Positions 1-6,771 of a stretch of 34,418 nucleotides of DNA are shown here, one piece after another. This DNA comes from Candidatus Daviesbacteria bacterium RIFCSPLOWO2_01_FULL_37_10 (lineage in GTDB: Bacteria > Patescibacteriota > Microgenomatia > Daviesbacterales > UBA10151). The notes beneath the pieces were generated by a model. That model ran no database searches, was not told the DNA's origin, and saw nothing but the letters and a program-made list of their open reading frames with translations. The stretch spans positions 1 to 34,418 of the forward strand of contig MFDK01000005.1 of the NCBI GenBank assembly GCA_001776865.1. The letters are read 5' to 3'. A program made the position numbers and the translations under genes. The number at the start of each line of letters is the position of its first letter. Position 1 is the stretch's first letter.

Positions 1-39
1 AAACTTAAGTGCTTGTATTTATCCAAACTAATACACCTC

Positions 40-76
40 CTTCAGGTACTAAATTTTACCTGAAGTGCTGCACTTC
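40..76. repeat. Overlapping inverted repeats upstream of the toxin-like gene
   Basis: CTTCAGGTA (40-48) pairs perfectly with TACCTGAAG (57-65) around an 8-nt loop. The last four bases of that arm also begin a second near-palindrome, GAAGTGC-T-GCACTTC (62-76). The two cannot form at once as RNA hairpins. If transcription of the 137 gene starts next to its start codon, as the -10 box suggests, these are DNA sites rather than leader RNA. They could be an operator or the end of an upstream transcript. Function is not shown by the sequence. Confidence 0.5.
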
Positions 77-121
77 GTTTTAGAACTCATGATTAATCTG
101 TGCAGATGTATTTTTGTTTTA

Positions 122-130
122 TGGTAGAAT
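122..130 (+). promoter_or_regulatory. Extended -10 promoter (TGGTAGAAT), likely leaderless
   Basis: TGGTAGAAT carries the TGn extension and ends 6 nt before the GTG start at 137. The predicted transcript would begin at or within a few bases of the start codon. No Shine-Dalgarno sequence precedes that GTG, which fits leaderless translation. No convincing -35 box was found. Confidence 0.45.
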
Positions 131-136
131 TTAACA

Positions 137-439
137 GTGAAGTTTAAAACCATAGTAGGTACAGTAACTCTAACTGTAGAAAGAAAAATTCATATTATCC
201 AGAGACACCCGATAATGGATAATTATTTAGTTCGTATAAAAGAGGTTTTGGAAGTACCGGATGAAACCAGATATAGTCACTACAGTGATACTATCTTGTT
301 ATTCTACCGCTATTTTGATAATATTGAGGGTGGAAAGTATATAGCTGTTGTAGTGAATATCAAAGACTTGCAAGTCAAAACAGCATATTTAACAAACAGA
401 ATTAAATCAGGGAGGAAATATGTCAAAGAAAAATTTTAA
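137..439 (+). CDS. BECR/PBECR-fold nuclease-like protein, candidate toxin
   Basis: A 100-residue protein with a GTG start. The layout resembles small PBECR (phage Barnase-EndoU-ColicinE5/D-RelE-like) nuclease-domain proteins: an early RHP motif (residues 23-25), a PDE motif at 41-43, a hydrophobic strand IAVVVNI (69-75) and a C-terminal TAYLTNRIKSG (82-92). Members of this fold are RNases, often toxins, but catalytic residues cannot be assigned from sequence alone. The DUF2283 gene overlaps its 3' end by 20 bp with its own strong ribosome-binding site, the usual arrangement of a toxin-antitoxin operon. Family recognition is from memory of motifs; the toxin role is inference. It could instead be a non-toxic housekeeping BECR protein. 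Confidence 0.65.
   Translation: MKFKTIVGTVTLTVERKIHIIQRHPIMDNYLVRIKEVLEVPDETRYSHYSDTILLFYRYFDNIEGGKYIAVVVNIKDLQVKTAYLTNRIKSGRKYVKEKF
410..415 (+). promoter_or_regulatory. Shine-Dalgarno GGGAGG for the DUF2283 gene
   Basis: GGGAGG lies inside the end of the nuclease-like gene, 4 nt before the ATG at 420. It fixes this start and implies independent translation initiation of the second gene of the pair. Confidence 0.65.
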
Positions 440-659
440 TTTAGAATTTGATAAAGAAGATGATATTTTATATTTAACTCGAGGGGGGTTAACAAAAGAA
501 GATACCTCAGAGGAGTTGGGTGACGATGTAGTGATTTGGAGGAATAAGAAAACGAATGAAGTTTCCGGTTTTACAGTTTTGAATTTTTCCAAGAGATCTT
601 CCAAAAAGACAGGTAAAGTAAACTTACCTATTGAATTTGAACTTCATCCATTAATTTAA
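420..659 (+). CDS. DUF2283 family protein, candidate antitoxin
   Basis: A 79-residue protein that begins with the DUF2283 signature: LEFDKEDDILYL (8-19), a turn, then DDVVIWRNKKTNEVSGFTVL (35-54). DUF2283 domains are about 50-60 residues, so this one has a short basic/hydrophobic tail. Biochemical function is not established for the family; it often sits beside small nuclease-like or DUF4258 genes and is suspected to be an antitoxin. Here it overlaps the upstream nuclease-like gene by 20 bp and is preceded by GGGAGG. Its 3' end overlaps the convergent glycerophosphodiesterase gene by 9 bp, so the module is tightly packed. The antitoxin role is inference from context. Confidence 0.75.
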   Translation: MSKKNFNLEFDKEDDILYLTRGGLTKEDTSEELGDDVVIWRNKKTNEVSGFTVLNFSKRSSKKTGKVNLPIEFELHPLI

Positions 660-1553
660 CTCTTTTGCTTCTTCCGGGTAATCTGTGCAAATTCCGTCTG
701 GATTAAGATCTATAATTTCTTTAATTCTTTTAAATAGAGTTTTTGTATCACCTTTGGGAGCATCCGGGTGAGCCTCATCTCCTAATAGATGTGGGGAAGT
801 GCCGTGTAACTCTGGTGTAACAAGAGCAATTTTGGCTCCCGCAGCTCTCATTTTATTGAAAACCTCTGCTGTATAAAGTTTTTTCGTGCCTCCATTTTCA
901 CCTGTTAAGTCCCACTCATCCAGCCAGACCCATGGATTTTTTCCAAAGATACCGTCTTTTAGCATTTGTACTACTTCATCTGTTTCTATCAAAGTTTCGG
1001 CAACAACGGAATTAAATCTGTCCACATCATGCTGATGGGCTACAGATGGAGCCAGTGCTATTTCCGGAAATGCCTCTAAAAGTGTTTTAGCTGTTTCCGG
1101 TTTAACATCAAAGATTAGAATTCTTGATAAAACATCAGAATTTTTCTTAAGATGTTCTATTAAAGTTTGCAAATCATCCGGAGTCTGATATTTTCCTTTA
1201 AAATGTAAGGCATTTGTAGTGGACTCACTTTTCCTAATAAGATCCATAACCTCATCAAAAGTCGGGATTTTGCCTTCAGCGGTATGAGAAGTATTCCAGG
1301 ATTTCATTCCATGGAGTTCCTCTACAGTTAAGTCATGAAGAGCTCGCAGATCTTTCCCAAGAGAAAATCTTTCAAGTGTTGGATCATGCCAGACAACTAT
1401 GCCGTCTTTGCAAAAATTCGGATCAAATTCTATTCCGAAGCCTCGGGAAAGCTGATCTTCAAAAGCTTCAAAGCTACTCTCAGGAAAAAAATCCGGTTTA
1501 CTGGGCTCTAATCCCCGATGTGTAAATACAATCATTGACTCTATTGACGCCAT
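651..1553 (-). CDS. Glycerophosphodiester phosphodiesterase family protein
   Basis: A 300-residue GDPD-fold (TIM-barrel) protein. Visible motifs are HRG (12-14), ExD in IEFDPN (E42, D44), the catalytic-type HD in VVWHDPTLER (H56, D57), and the closing DGICTDYPEE (286-295). The family hydrolyses glycerophosphodiesters to glycerol-3-phosphate and an alcohol. The usual E-x-K strand that supplies another metal ligand reads ALHFKGK here (115-121), so the Glu appears to be replaced by His while the Lys is kept; activity or substrate may differ. There is no signal peptide, so the protein is probably cytoplasmic. It has its own promoter (TTGTAA-17-TATAAT) and is convergent with the DUF2283 gene. Met7 is an alternative start, but the promoter position fits Met1. 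Confidence 0.88.
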   Translation of the reverse strand: MASIESMIVFTHRGLEPSKPDFFPESSFEAFEDQLSRGFGIEFDPNFCKDGIVVWHDPTLERFSLGKDLRALHDLTVEELHGMKSWNTSHTAEGKIPTFDEVMDLIRKSESTTNALHFKGKYQTPDDLQTLIEHLKKNSDVLSRILIFDVKPETAKTLLEAFPEIALAPSVAHQHDVDRFNSVVAETLIETDEVVQMLKDGIFGKNPWVWLDEWDLTGENGGTKKLYTAEVFNKMRAAGAKIALVTPELHGTSPHLLGDEAHPDAPKGDTKTLFKRIKEIIDLNPDGICTDYPEEAKELN

Positions 1554-1562
1554 GTCTGAAAC

Positions 1563-1591
1563 ATTATATGCTTAGCGTTATTGATTTACAA
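1563..1591 (-). promoter_or_regulatory. Sigma-70-type promoter TTGTAA-N17-TATAAT for the GDPD gene
   Basis: On the minus strand TTGTAA (1591-1586), a 17-nt spacer and a perfect TATAAT (1568-1563) lie 9 nt upstream of the ATG at 1553. This is the best promoter in the window. Transcription is predicted to begin 1-3 nt before the start codon, which makes the mRNA effectively leaderless. Confidence 0.75.
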
Positions 1592-1598
1592 GTATTGA

Positions 1599-1685
1599 TT
1601 TCAAAAGTTACCCTTTGTCATGCTGAACTTGGTTCAGCATCTTATTAATAGATCCCGAAACGAGTTCGGGATGGCAGTTTTGAAA
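1599..1685. repeat. Double-hairpin palindromic repeat element
   Basis: The core runs from TGTCAT (1616-1621) to ATGGCA (1671-1676), a near-complementary pair of ends. Inside are two hairpins: ATGCTGAAC-TTG-GTTCAGCAT (1620-1640) and ATCCCGAA-N5-TTCGGGAT (1652-1672). Flanking TTTCAAAA (1599-1606) and TTTTGAAA (1678-1685) extend the symmetry. The layout resembles small palindromic intergenic repeats found in many bacterial genomes. It creates an in-frame ATG (1620) that extends the downstream ORF artificially. Confidence 0.8.
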
Positions 1686-1697
1686 ATATTAAACAAT

Positions 1698-2909
1698 ATG
1701 CAAATATTAGATTTATCTAACAAACCAAGAGTGAAGGGTGCGAGATTTTTTGAAGCACCTGTAAATCAGCTTTATCATCCAACCGGGCAGTTTGGTCAGG
1801 ATTCCTGCGACTTAGTTTATTCAAGAGACTTAACGGATTCTAAATTTCTTCCGATTTTACTCAAAGAGTGGTTTTATTTAGTGAAAAAAGATGGGTTTTT
1901 AATAATTGATTATATTCCGGGTAGAATTTGTAATTTTCAAAAACTTGAAGAGACTATGTGGTGGCTTTGGAATCTTAAGTATGACATTATTTATCACGGA
2001 TCAGCTGAAAAATCCAATTTTAAAAATTTGACGGTAAAAAATCCAGGTTTAGGATACTATAGATTTATATGTAAAAAACTAGAAGCAACTAAAAGACCAG
2101 GGGATGATATAAATAAGTGGACTTTTGGAATTATTACCAAAGGAGATAGAAATGACTGGATGGATGAGATGATCGTTGCCATCCGTGCACAAAAAATCCC
2201 GGAGTTTGAAATCATAGTATGCGGGACTTACTTTGATAGAAATGAAAAAGACTTTAAATATATTCCTTTCTTTGACCGGGATGAAAAGGGTTGGATTACA
2301 AAGAAGAAAAATCTGATTGCAAGAGAGGCAAAGTATGAAAACTTATGTATTCTCCACGACAGAATAGTTCTTGATAAAAACTGGTTTACCGGAATAAAAA
2401 AGTATGGTAACGCCTTTGACATTTTATGCAACAGACAAACGCTAAGAGGGAACGGGATTAGAGCAGGCGATTGGTTAACTTATGGGTATGGTACTTTAAA
2501 TAGTCCGTATGGAATTTCTGAACTTCGCTACAATGACTGGGATGAATATGTTTATATGGGAGGACAAGTTTCGATTTTAAAGAAATCGATTTGGGAGGAA
2601 TGCCCCTGGAATGAAACACTTTACTGGGGTGAAGAAGATGTTGAACTCTCATTCAGATTTAGAGACGTAGGATATCTGATTAGATTTAATGAATTTTCAT
2701 CTTGCAGTGCCCTTGCCTGGAGGTTTGGTAAGCTGCCGTCAAAATATTATTCATCGGAAGGGTTGCTGCCTAAAGACATGTTAGTTAGAAGATTCTTAAG
2801 GCATATAAATAAAATACTTTTTTCTGTACCATTTCTAAAACAGATTACAACCCCAATTGTTGTAAAAATAATTAAGTCTAAACTCTATAATCTTGTTATA
2901 CACAGTTGA
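1698..2909 (+). CDS. Glycosyltransferase (GT-A fold) with N-terminal methyltransferase-like segment
   Basis: A 403-residue protein. The first part looks like the second half of a class I methyltransferase: DLVYSRDLTD followed by LLKEWFYLVKKDGFLIIDY (residues 38-72), with no SAM-binding GxGxG motif visible. From about residue 141 a GT-A domain begins (WTFGIITKGDR), with LHDR (219-222) where a DxD usually sits and WGEEDVELSFRFR (310-322), typical of GT7/GT27 C-terminal regions. It probably adds a sugar in the cytoplasm; donor and acceptor are unknown. The ORF track starts at 1620, but those 26 codons are encoded by a palindromic repeat, so I chose ATG 1698. ATG 1671 is also inside the repeat. 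The next gene overlaps or abuts its stop. Confidence 0.75.
   Translation: MQILDLSNKPRVKGARFFEAPVNQLYHPTGQFGQDSCDLVYSRDLTDSKFLPILLKEWFYLVKKDGFLIIDYIPGRICNFQKLEETMWWLWNLKYDIIYHGSAEKSNFKNLTVKNPGLGYYRFICKKLEATKRPGDDINKWTFGIITKGDRNDWMDEMIVAIRAQKIPEFEIIVCGTYFDRNEKDFKYIPFFDRDEKGWITKKKNLIAREAKYENLCILHDRIVLDKNWFTGIKKYGNAFDILCNRQTLRGNGIRAGDWLTYGYGTLNSPYGISELRYNDWDEYVYMGGQVSILKKSIWEECPWNETLYWGEEDVELSFRFRDVGYLIRFNEFSSCSALAWRFGKLPSKYYSSEGLLPKDMLVRRFLRHINKILFSVPFLKQITTPIVVKIIKSKLYNLVIHS
2894..2902 (+). promoter_or_regulatory. Extended -10 promoter (TGTTATACA) inside the end of the 1698 gene
   Basis: TGTTATACA lies 9 nt before a GTG at 2912, the same spacing seen for other block-leading genes. A second TATAAT occurs at 2886-2891. 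This suggests an internal, near-leaderless promoter for the GT-C gene and favours GTG 2912 over TTG 2906. Confidence 0.4.
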
Positions 2910-2911
2910 CT

Positions 2912-4525
2912 GTGTTAGTATCTTTGGAAGATTTAGATCTAATGCTTAAAAAATTATCGAATAATACTCTTGCTCATGTTTTAACTGTTTTTCTGGTTGC
3001 AGTCTTAACGTTTCTTCCTACACTTCAGATGTTTTTCTATTTAGATGAGTGGGGAAATCTTTATGAATTTACGCATGTTCCTTACCAGTTTACTATATTT
3101 ACAGCGCATATGTTCTATTTGCTTTTTTCAATTTTTGGAATTTCCGCAACAGATTATTTTGCAGTTGGAATTTTTATCTATGCATTATCCGCAACATTAC
3201 TTTATTTTTTTGTAAGTACTTTGACTAAAAACAAGTTACTGGGATTAATTGCGGGTCTGATTTATGCGACTTCACCTATTGGAATAGATACTGTTATTAT
3301 GCTTTGGACTTATTTTTTAGAAGGCGGGTATCCTTTAACAATTGCGTTACTACTGCTTTTGTACCTGATCTTAAGGTATTTTCAGGGAGGAAAAATATTT
3401 TTCTTCATACTGGCTCTTTTGGGATTTTTTGTATTTCTGGAACTAGAACCAAGGCGCGTTTTTTTGTTTCTTCCGATAATAATACTTTTTGATTATCTGA
3501 TGCATTTCAGGAAAATTATTGTTCCGGATTTTAAGTTTTTCTTAAGGCAGACGCCTTTTTTTATTTGTTTTGTATTGTATTATAAGTATAGCGTAACTTT
3601 ATCGGGAATATTTGCAACAGGCCGTATTGCGCTTGCAGATTCAGGAAGTTATGATTGGCAAACGAAGTTGGATCTTTTACTTAACACTTTTTCTGATCCG
3701 AAACCTTTTGTAACGCTCGCAAATATACTTCTAGGGGCATTTTTAGTACTTCCTAAAGAAATCCTCAATTTAACAACCGTTAAAGGAACATTTTTTTGGA
3801 CTGCCTTGATAATTGTTATAGCAGCAGCACTGGTAGTTATCGGATTTAAAATAAAAAAGGAATTCGGATTTATGCTTTTGTTTAGTCTTGGGTGGATTTA
3901 TATAAATATACTGGGAATTTATGTATTTAGTTCGCCCGGGATAAGTGAAACCACTCACAGAACACTTTCACTTTCTGCTCCTGCATATGCAATGTTTATA
4001 GCAATTTCAGGTTATGTATTATTTTTATATCTGAAAGAGAAAATCAAGAAAAAAGAAAAATTTGGTAAATTTTTTCTTGAGAATCAGCAAACTTTATTTT
4101 TTTCAGTGCTTATTTTATTCTTAGGGTTTAATTTATATGCAACACATTCTCATTTTGAAAAGTTTAATGCATTCAGGAGTAGACCCGCACGCGCATTTTT
4201 TAAGGATTTAAAAACTTTTCATCCCAGTTTTCCTAAAAAATCCCTTCTCTATATTGAAACCTCAAAAGATCCTCAAATTAAACACAGGCTAACTCGCATT
4301 TATGGAGGTAATAACCTTGGGGCAGGTGCAACTATTGCCGTTTTTTATCCGGAACTGACATATAAAGAAATCGATTTAGTTCGTGAACTCAAAGATGTTG
4401 AAAAATTTTTAAGGGATGATCCGAAGAAAATCGACCAGGTTTTTTATTTTTACTATGATGAAAACGGACTAAAAGATCAAACTAAAGAATTTAGGCTTAA
4501 GCTTAAGAGTAATCAAAAGTTTTAA
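2912..4525 (+). CDS. GT-C type integral membrane glycosyltransferase-like protein
   Basis: About 537 residues with many hydrophobic helices from residue 17 onward and a soluble tail after about 430. After the first helix comes LDEW (44-47), the acidic pair that GT-C enzymes place in the first outer loop. The overall plan, helices followed by an extracytoplasmic tail, matches GT39/PMT-related families, which use polyprenyl-phosphate sugars. The acceptor is unknown. The ORF track uses TTG 2906; a -10 box 9 nt upstream favours GTG 2912, and ATG 2942 is also possible. The 3' end is 4 bp from the convergent epimerase gene, with no terminator between. Membrane location is clear; enzyme activity is inferred. 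Confidence 0.7.
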   Translation: MLVSLEDLDLMLKKLSNNTLAHVLTVFLVAVLTFLPTLQMFFYLDEWGNLYEFTHVPYQFTIFTAHMFYLLFSIFGISATDYFAVGIFIYALSATLLYFFVSTLTKNKLLGLIAGLIYATSPIGIDTVIMLWTYFLEGGYPLTIALLLLLYLILRYFQGGKIFFFILALLGFFVFLELEPRRVFLFLPIIILFDYLMHFRKIIVPDFKFFLRQTPFFICFVLYYKYSVTLSGIFATGRIALADSGSYDWQTKLDLLLNTFSDPKPFVTLANILLGAFLVLPKEILNLTTVKGTFFWTALIIVIAAALVVIGFKIKKEFGFMLLFSLGWIYINILGIYVFSSPGISETTHRTLSLSAPAYAMFIAISGYVLFLYLKEKIKKKEKFGKFFLENQQTLFFSVLILFLGFNLYATHSHFEKFNAFRSRPARAFFKDLKTFHPSFPKKSLLYIETSKDPQIKHRLTRIYGGNNLGAGATIAVFYPELTYKEIDLVRELKDVEKFLRDDPKKIDQVFYFYYDENGLKDQTKEFRLKLKSNQKF

Positions 4526-4529
4526 ATAG

Positions 4530-5648
4530 TTAAAGTAATCCTTTTATTTTTAATTCTTTTTCTGCTGATGAAAAATTATCAATTGCTTTTTCGCCTTCGC
4601 TCCACTCTATTAATTCTTTAAAACCCTCTTCTAATGTTACTTTTGGTGTCCACCCAAGTAGTTTTTGAGCTTTTGTAATATCTGCGAAACAATGCCTTAT
4701 ATCATTTAATCTATAATCCTGGCTAATTTTTACCATTCCCGGTTTTCCTAAAAGCCTGGAAATAGTTTCTGCAATTTCTTTTATAGATGTTGGATGACCC
4801 GAACCCATATTTATTACAGAATAATCAGCCCGATTTCCTTCTAAGGAAAGAATCAATGCATCAACGACATCATGAACTGAAATAAAATCTCTACTTTGCA
4901 ATCCATCTTCATAAACCACAGCTTTCTGGTTATTTTTAATTCTACTTATAAATATAGCAGTAACTCCTGTATAAGGGTTAGATAAACTTTGTCTTGGCCC
5001 ATATACATTAAAGCAACGCAGCGCAATTGTTGGGACTTTATAAATTTTACCAAAAAGCATGAGCATATCTTGCTGAGTTTTCTTAGTAATTGCATATATA
5101 CTGTTTGGATATTCATTTGCATCTTCTGGTGTTGCAACGGAATTAATTTTGCCTCTACATTTAGGGCATTTTATTTGCCAGTCAGCTTGTTGCAGCTGTT
5201 CTTCCGTTCGCAGAGAAGGGCGAACAAACCCGCATTTATTGCATTCATAATTTCCTTCCCCGAGACCCGTCATAGAAGAGTTGGTGATTATTTTTTTAAC
5301 TTTATGCTTTGTATTAACTAATATATCCAAAAGATTTGCCAAACCGCCGAGATTGGTATCAGAGAATTTTTTGACTTCATAATTTGATTGTCCCACCCCA
5401 ACAGCTGCAGCAAGGTGAAAGATAGCATCCATTCCCTGTACAGCTTTTTTAAAAGCATTGTAGTTTCTGACATCCCCTTTAATAAACTGCGCTTTTTTAT
5501 TGAGATAGGATGGTTTTTTACCGTTATGCACTTGTTTTTCAAGATTATCAAATATCCTGACTTTATAATTTTTTGCTATCAGTTCGTCTACAAGAAATGA
5601 TCCAATAAAACCAGCACCACCAGTAACCAAGATTGTTTTATGTAACAT
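4530..5648 (-). CDS. NAD-dependent SDR sugar epimerase, dTDP-L-rhamnose 4-epimerase-like, with zinc ribbon
   Basis: A 372-residue extended SDR. The Rossmann motif GGAGFIG is at 10-16, the catalytic-type YAITK at 185-189, and [16 protein letters not shown] follows. An insert with CNKC (136-139) and CPKC (161-164) forms a probable zinc ribbon, a hallmark I associate with the dTDP-L-rhamnose 4-epimerase (dTDP-6-deoxy-L-talose forming) group. It would act on nucleotide sugars in the cytoplasm. The start is taken at ATG 5648 because homologous SDRs begin just before the Rossmann strand; ATG 5666 adds six residues. Neither start has a Shine-Dalgarno site. It overlaps the upstream SDR gene by 11 bp, so the two are probably co-translated. 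Exact substrate is inferred. Confidence 0.85.
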   Translation of the reverse strand: MLHKTILVTGGAGFIGSFLVDELIAKNYKVRIFDNLEKQVHNGKKPSYLNKKAQFIKGDVRNYNAFKKAVQGMDAIFHLAAAVGVGQSNYEVKKFSDTNLGGLANLLDILVNTKHKVKKIITNSSMTGLGEGNYECNKCGFVRPSLRTEEQLQQADWQIKCPKCRGKINSVATPEDANEYPNSIYAITKKTQQDMLMLFGKIYKVPTIALRCFNVYGPRQSLSNPYTGVTAIFISRIKNNQKAVVYEDGLQSRDFISVHDVVDALILSLEGNRADYSVINMGSGHPTSIKEIAETISRLLGKPGMVKISQDYRLNDIRHCFADITKAQKLLGWTPKVTLEEGFKELIEWSEGEKAIDNFSSAEKELKIKGLL

Positions 5649-6735
5649 TTTTGGGATTTGTTGCATATTCGCAAAGTTCTTCTAAAATTCTATTTCCATC
5701 ATATGTGTACTTCCAATTAGGGAAATGTTCTTGGAATTTTGAAACGTCAGATATATACCATATATGATCCCCAATCCTATTTTTTGAATTAAATTCTATT
5801 TTAGCTTTTTTGCCTGTAATATGCTCAACTTTTTCTATTGCTTCAATAACTGAAACATTTGAAAATCTGCTACCTCCTATATTATAAACTTCACCAGGCT
5901 TTGGATGTAGATAAAACTCATAAAAGGCACATATAACATCAATAGAATGAATATTATCCCTTACTTGTTTGCCCTTATACCCAAAAATCGTATATGTTTT
6001 TTCATTAACGATACAGTATACCAGGTATGCGAGAAATCCATGGAGCTGTGCAGATGAATGTGCCGGTCCAGTCAAACATCCTCCCCGAAATGTACCCGTT
6101 TTAAGACCAAAATATTTGCCGTATTCCTGCACCATTAGATCGGCTGCAGTTTTTGAAACCCCAAAAATACTGTGCGTATTTTGATCAATACTCATTAATT
6201 CGTCGATTCCATTTTTGTATTTATGTTTTGAGTCTATTTCGTAGCGGGTAGCTTGTTCCTTAAGAGGTAGTTTATTTGGATTATCACCATAAACTTTGTT
6301 TGTTGAGGTAAAAATGAAAGTTGCATCGGGACAATGATTTCTAAAGGCTTCAAGAAGAATATGTGTACCTAAGGCATTAATCGTAAAATCAGTTAAAGGT
6401 TCTTTTGCTGCCCAGTCATGTGAAGGTTGAGCAGCTGTATGTATAATAAGAACAGGCTTAAAAAATTCAAAAATTCTATTTATTTCTTTTTCATTCCTGA
6501 TATCTGCAGATATGTGTAAATAATTACTAAATTCCTCCTCCAGAAGCGTTTTATTCCAGCTTGTACTCGCTGCAGGACCAAAAAAATATTTCCTTAAATC
6601 GTTATCTATTCCAATTACTTTAAAATTCTTTTTGCAAAAAAATCTAACTGCCTCTGATCCAATCAGCCCTGCTGCACCAGTAACCAAGACATATTTATGA
6701 GCATTTGATCCGTCGGAAACCTTATCTTTACGCAT
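5638..6735 (-). CDS. NAD-dependent SDR epimerase/dehydratase, CDP-paratose 2-epimerase-like
   Basis: A 365-residue extended SDR with TGAAGLIG (19-26), TSTNKVYG (143-150), FRGGCLTGP (217-225) and [13 protein letters not shown] (252-264). These motifs match the group usually annotated as CDP-paratose (tyvelose) 2-epimerase-like. The YxxxK site reads FGVSK (191-195), so the catalytic Tyr is Phe. My recollection is that this subgroup often shows Phe there, but the RfbE-type enzymes keep Tyr. It is likely a nucleotide-sugar modifier in the cytoplasm. The neighbouring SDR gene overlaps its 3' end. A possible -10 (TAGAAT, minus strand, 6755-6750) lies 14 nt upstream. The precise reaction is uncertain. 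Confidence 0.82.
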   Translation of the reverse strand: MRKDKVSDGSNAHKYVLVTGAAGLIGSEAVRFFCKKNFKVIGIDNDLRKYFFGPAASTSWNKTLLEEEFSNYLHISADIRNEKEINRIFEFFKPVLIIHTAAQPSHDWAAKEPLTDFTINALGTHILLEAFRNHCPDATFIFTSTNKVYGDNPNKLPLKEQATRYEIDSKHKYKNGIDELMSIDQNTHSIFGVSKTAADLMVQEYGKYFGLKTGTFRGGCLTGPAHSSAQLHGFLAYLVYCIVNEKTYTIFGYKGKQVRDNIHSIDVICAFYEFYLHPKPGEVYNIGGSRFSNVSVIEAIEKVEHITGKKAKIEFNSKNRIGDHIWYISDVSKFQEHFPNWKYTYDGNRILEELCEYATNPKNVT

Positions 6736-6771
6736 CTATGATTTGGCAGATTCTAATATTAATTCATAAGT

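Noticed and set aside
1-26. Possible minus-strand gene starting at TTG 26 with GGAGG at 40-36
   Set aside because: Only eight codons are inside the window and the start codon is TTG. The Shine-Dalgarno match is real but cannot support a gene alone.
88-112. Minus-strand ICTD-stop peptide resembling the end of the GDPD protein
   Set aside because: The shared 11-nt TAATCTGTGCA and four residues are too short to show a duplicated fragment.
1620-1697. N-terminal extension of the glycosyltransferase ORF from ATG 1620
   Set aside because: These codons are wholly or mostly encoded by the palindromic repeat, so the start was moved to 1698.
4989-5321. 110-codon plus-strand ORF
   Set aside because: It lies antisense within the zinc-ribbon SDR gene, whose motifs are complete, and has no family resemblance.
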